Shown piece by piece: positions 7,157-8,212 of a DNA stretch of 8,212 nt. Origin of the DNA: Elusimicrobiota bacterium. Its GTDB lineage: Bacteria > Elusimicrobiota > Elusimicrobia > UBA1565 > UBA9628. The notes beneath the pieces are model-generated. The model ran no database searches. It was not told the origin of the DNA and saw nothing but the letters and a program-made list of their open reading frames with translations. Within the stretch, counting starts at the first letter, position 1, and each line of letters starts with the position of its first letter. A program made the translations under genes and the position numbers. Location: contig JAGWJU010000045.1 in assembly GCA_028865585.1 (NCBI GenBank), forward strand, positions 1-8,212, written 5' to 3'.

Positions 7157-8173
7157 TCAATGGACGAGGGCTGCGGCGCTCGGCTTTTGAACGAAGGGCG
7201 AGACAGGGCAGGCAACCCAGTGCTCGGGCTGGATTTCCAAAAGTTCCGGCGTCCGGCTCTTGCAGGCCTCCGTGGCATAGCGGCAGCGGGGGTGGAAATG
7301 ACAGCCGGAAGGCGGCGCCAAAGGGCTCGGCACGTCGCCCGTCAGGATGATCCGCGTCCGCTTTTTTTCAATGTTCGGATCGGGAACTGGAATCGCGGAG
7401 AGAAGAGCCTCGGTGTAGGGGTGCTGCGGGTTTCCAAGCAAAGATTCCGTTTGGCCCATCTCCACCACTCGACCCAAGTACATAACAGCGATCCGCCGGC
7501 AGAGATGGCGCACCGTGGAAAAATCATGGGAAATAAAAATGTAGGTCAGGCGCATTTCCTTCTGCAGATCCTTCAGGAGGTTGAGAATCTGCGCCTGGAT
7601 GGAAACGTCCAGCGCCGAAACCGGCTCATCCGCAATGACGAGCTTGGGATTCAAGGCCAGGGCTCGCGCGATGCCGATGCGCTGGCGTTGGCCGCCGGAG
7701 AACTCGTGCGGATAAGAGGAAATCTTGGACTGGGCGAGACCGCAGGCGCCCATGAGGCGCTTGACGCGCTCGCGGCGCTCGCCCGGCGCGCCGATGCCGT
7801 GGATGACGAAGGGTTCCGTCAGGAGTTCTTCGACCGTCATGCGCGGGTTGAGGCTGGAGTAAGGATCCTGGAAGATGATCTGCATATCGCGCCGCAGGCG
7901 GCGCAGCGCGCCGCGCCGCAGAGAAAAGATGTTGTTTCCTTCGAAGAGCACTTCCCCGGCCGTCGGCCGATCCAGGGCCAGGAGGAGCCTCGCCAGCGTC
8001 GTTTTGCCGCAGCCAGATTCCCCCACCACCGCAAAGCTTTCCTGGGGCATGACCGAGAAATCCACCCCATCGACGGCTTTAAGCATGGTTTTGGAGGAAA
8101 ACAACCCGCGCGAAACGGCGAAGTGGCGCTTGAGGCCGCGAATCTCGAGGATCGGCGCGTTCTCCTTGCTCAT
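7157..8173 (-). CDS. oppF: Oligopeptide/dipeptide ABC importer ATPase, OppF/DppF type
   Basis: This 338-residue protein is a cytoplasmic ATPase that pairs with an OppD-type subunit to power the OppB-OppC channel. All nucleotide-binding elements are visible: Walker A GESGCGKTT at 51-59, Q-loop Gln102 in FQDPYSSLNP, signature FSGGQRQRIGIAR at 158-170, Walker B LVIADEP at 178-184, D-loop SALD at 186-189 and switch His216. The C-terminal oligo_HPY extension follows, with the hallmark HPYTEALL at 251-258 and four cysteines (291, 297, 304, 322) in the C-x5-C-x6-C-x17-C layout that binds a [4Fe-4S] cluster in characterised relatives. The length matches E. coli OppF and DppF (about 334 residues). The start at 8173 is set by the ATGA overlap with the upstream gene and by homology of the N-terminal LEIRGLKRHF. 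Nothing essential is missing. Substrate specificity cannot be read from this subunit, so the opp rather than dpp symbol is a convention. Confidence 0.93.
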   Translation of the reverse strand: MSKENAPILEIRGLKRHFAVSRGLFSSKTMLKAVDGVDFSVMPQESFAVVGESGCGKTTLARLLLALDRPTAGEVLFEGNNIFSLRRGALRRLRRDMQIIFQDPYSSLNPRMTVEELLTEPFVIHGIGAPGERRERVKRLMGACGLAQSKISSYPHEFSGGQRQRIGIARALALNPKLVIADEPVSALDVSIQAQILNLLKDLQKEMRLTYIFISHDFSTVRHLCRRIAVMYLGRVVEMGQTESLLGNPQHPYTEALLSAIPVPDPNIEKKRTRIILTGDVPSPLAPPSGCHFHPRCRYATEACKSRTPELLEIQPEHWVACPVSPFVQKPSAAALVH

Positions 8174-8212
8174 CGGCTTTTTACGTCCTCCGTCCAGCAG
8201 TACGAGTAGTGG
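8170..8212 (-). CDS. 3' end of an upstream ABC transporter ATPase gene (OppD/DppD type), partial
   Basis: Only the last 13 codons and a TGA stop are inside the window; they read HYSYCWTEDVKSR. The TGA shares the sequence ATGA with the start codon of the next ATPase, a 4-base overlap typical of coupled genes. A Cys preceded by a His two to four residues earlier, close to the C terminus, fits the end of the oligo_HPY tail of OppD/DppD-type ATPases, where the last of four conserved Cys residues lies. That, and the fact that an OppF-type ATPase normally needs an OppD-type partner, is why I call it OppD-like. No catalytic motif is visible, so the identity rests on the tail and on context. Other upstream genes ending in this frame cannot be excluded. 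Confidence 0.6.
   Translation of the reverse strand, partial: HYSYCWTEDVKSR
8187..8191 (-). promoter_or_regulatory. Shine-Dalgarno-like GGAGG ahead of the OppF-type ATPase
   Basis: GGAGG on the minus strand lies inside the last codons of the preceding gene, 13 bases before the ATG at 8173. This is the clearest purine-rich ribosome site among the junctions in the window, although the spacing is longer than the usual 5 to 9 bases. Re-initiation through the ATGA overlap probably contributes as well. Confidence 0.4.

Noticed and set aside
7153..7278. N-terminal extension of the first binding protein by 42 codons, starting at 7278
   Set aside because: It would overlap the ATPase gene by 122 bases, is Arg/Pro/Ser-rich, and would place the Sec signal internally. 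The ATG at 7152 gives a normal signal peptide.
7886..7925. GC-rich repetitive stretch that looks like a short repeat
   Set aside because: It encodes the Arg/Leu-rich segment RRGALRRLRRD of the ATPase. The repetition follows from Arg codons rather than from a separate element.
6971..8209. Plus-strand open frame of 412 codons opposite the OppF-type ATPase and the first binding protein
   Set aside because: It lies opposite a complete ATPase with all catalytic motifs and crosses a gene boundary. The translation shows no family signal.

Overview
The window is a bacterial locus with G+C in the high fifties by eye. Every gene I can support lies on the minus strand, so transcription runs from right to left. 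It holds most of one tightly packed operon for an oligopeptide/dipeptide-type ABC importer (PepT family), followed by an acyl-CoA synthetase-like gene. The taxon cannot be fixed from this sequence. A lipobox on one binding protein and a Sec signal on the other show a bacterium that exports proteins. Paralogous PepT operons of this kind occur in many uncultured diderm phyla; Elusimicrobiota is a guess only.

In transcription order: (1) 8212-8170, the last 13 codons of a gene whose end fits the first ATPase (OppD/DppD type); (2) 8173-7157, the second ATPase (OppF/DppF type), complete; (3) 7152-5383, a family 5 solute-binding protein with an ordinary Sec signal peptide; (4) 5386-3563, a second family 5 binding protein, homologous to the first but with a lipoprotein signal; (5) 3570-2545, permease OppB/DppB type; (6) 2541-1651, permease OppC/DppC type; (7) 1654-86, an AMP-forming acyl-CoA synthetase. 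Neighbouring genes overlap by 4 or 8 bases or are separated by 3 to 4 bases, so the set should be co-transcribed and largely translationally coupled. No promoter is visible, because the operon start lies beyond the right edge. Bases 1-85 hold either a weak intrinsic terminator closing the operon or the start of another gene.

Working model: the two binding proteins capture peptide-like ligands outside the cytoplasmic membrane and deliver them to one OppB-OppC channel driven by the OppD-OppF ATPase pair. The co-translated ligase could activate a carboxylic acid brought in by, or released from, the cargo. The importer assignment is firm. The exact substrate and the metabolic link to the ligase are inference. 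The main points of interest are the two binding proteins, which align without a net gap over nearly their whole length but differ in export signal, and the ligase fused into the transporter operon by a 4-base overlap. I see no mobile element, CRISPR array, RNA gene or clearly novel system.
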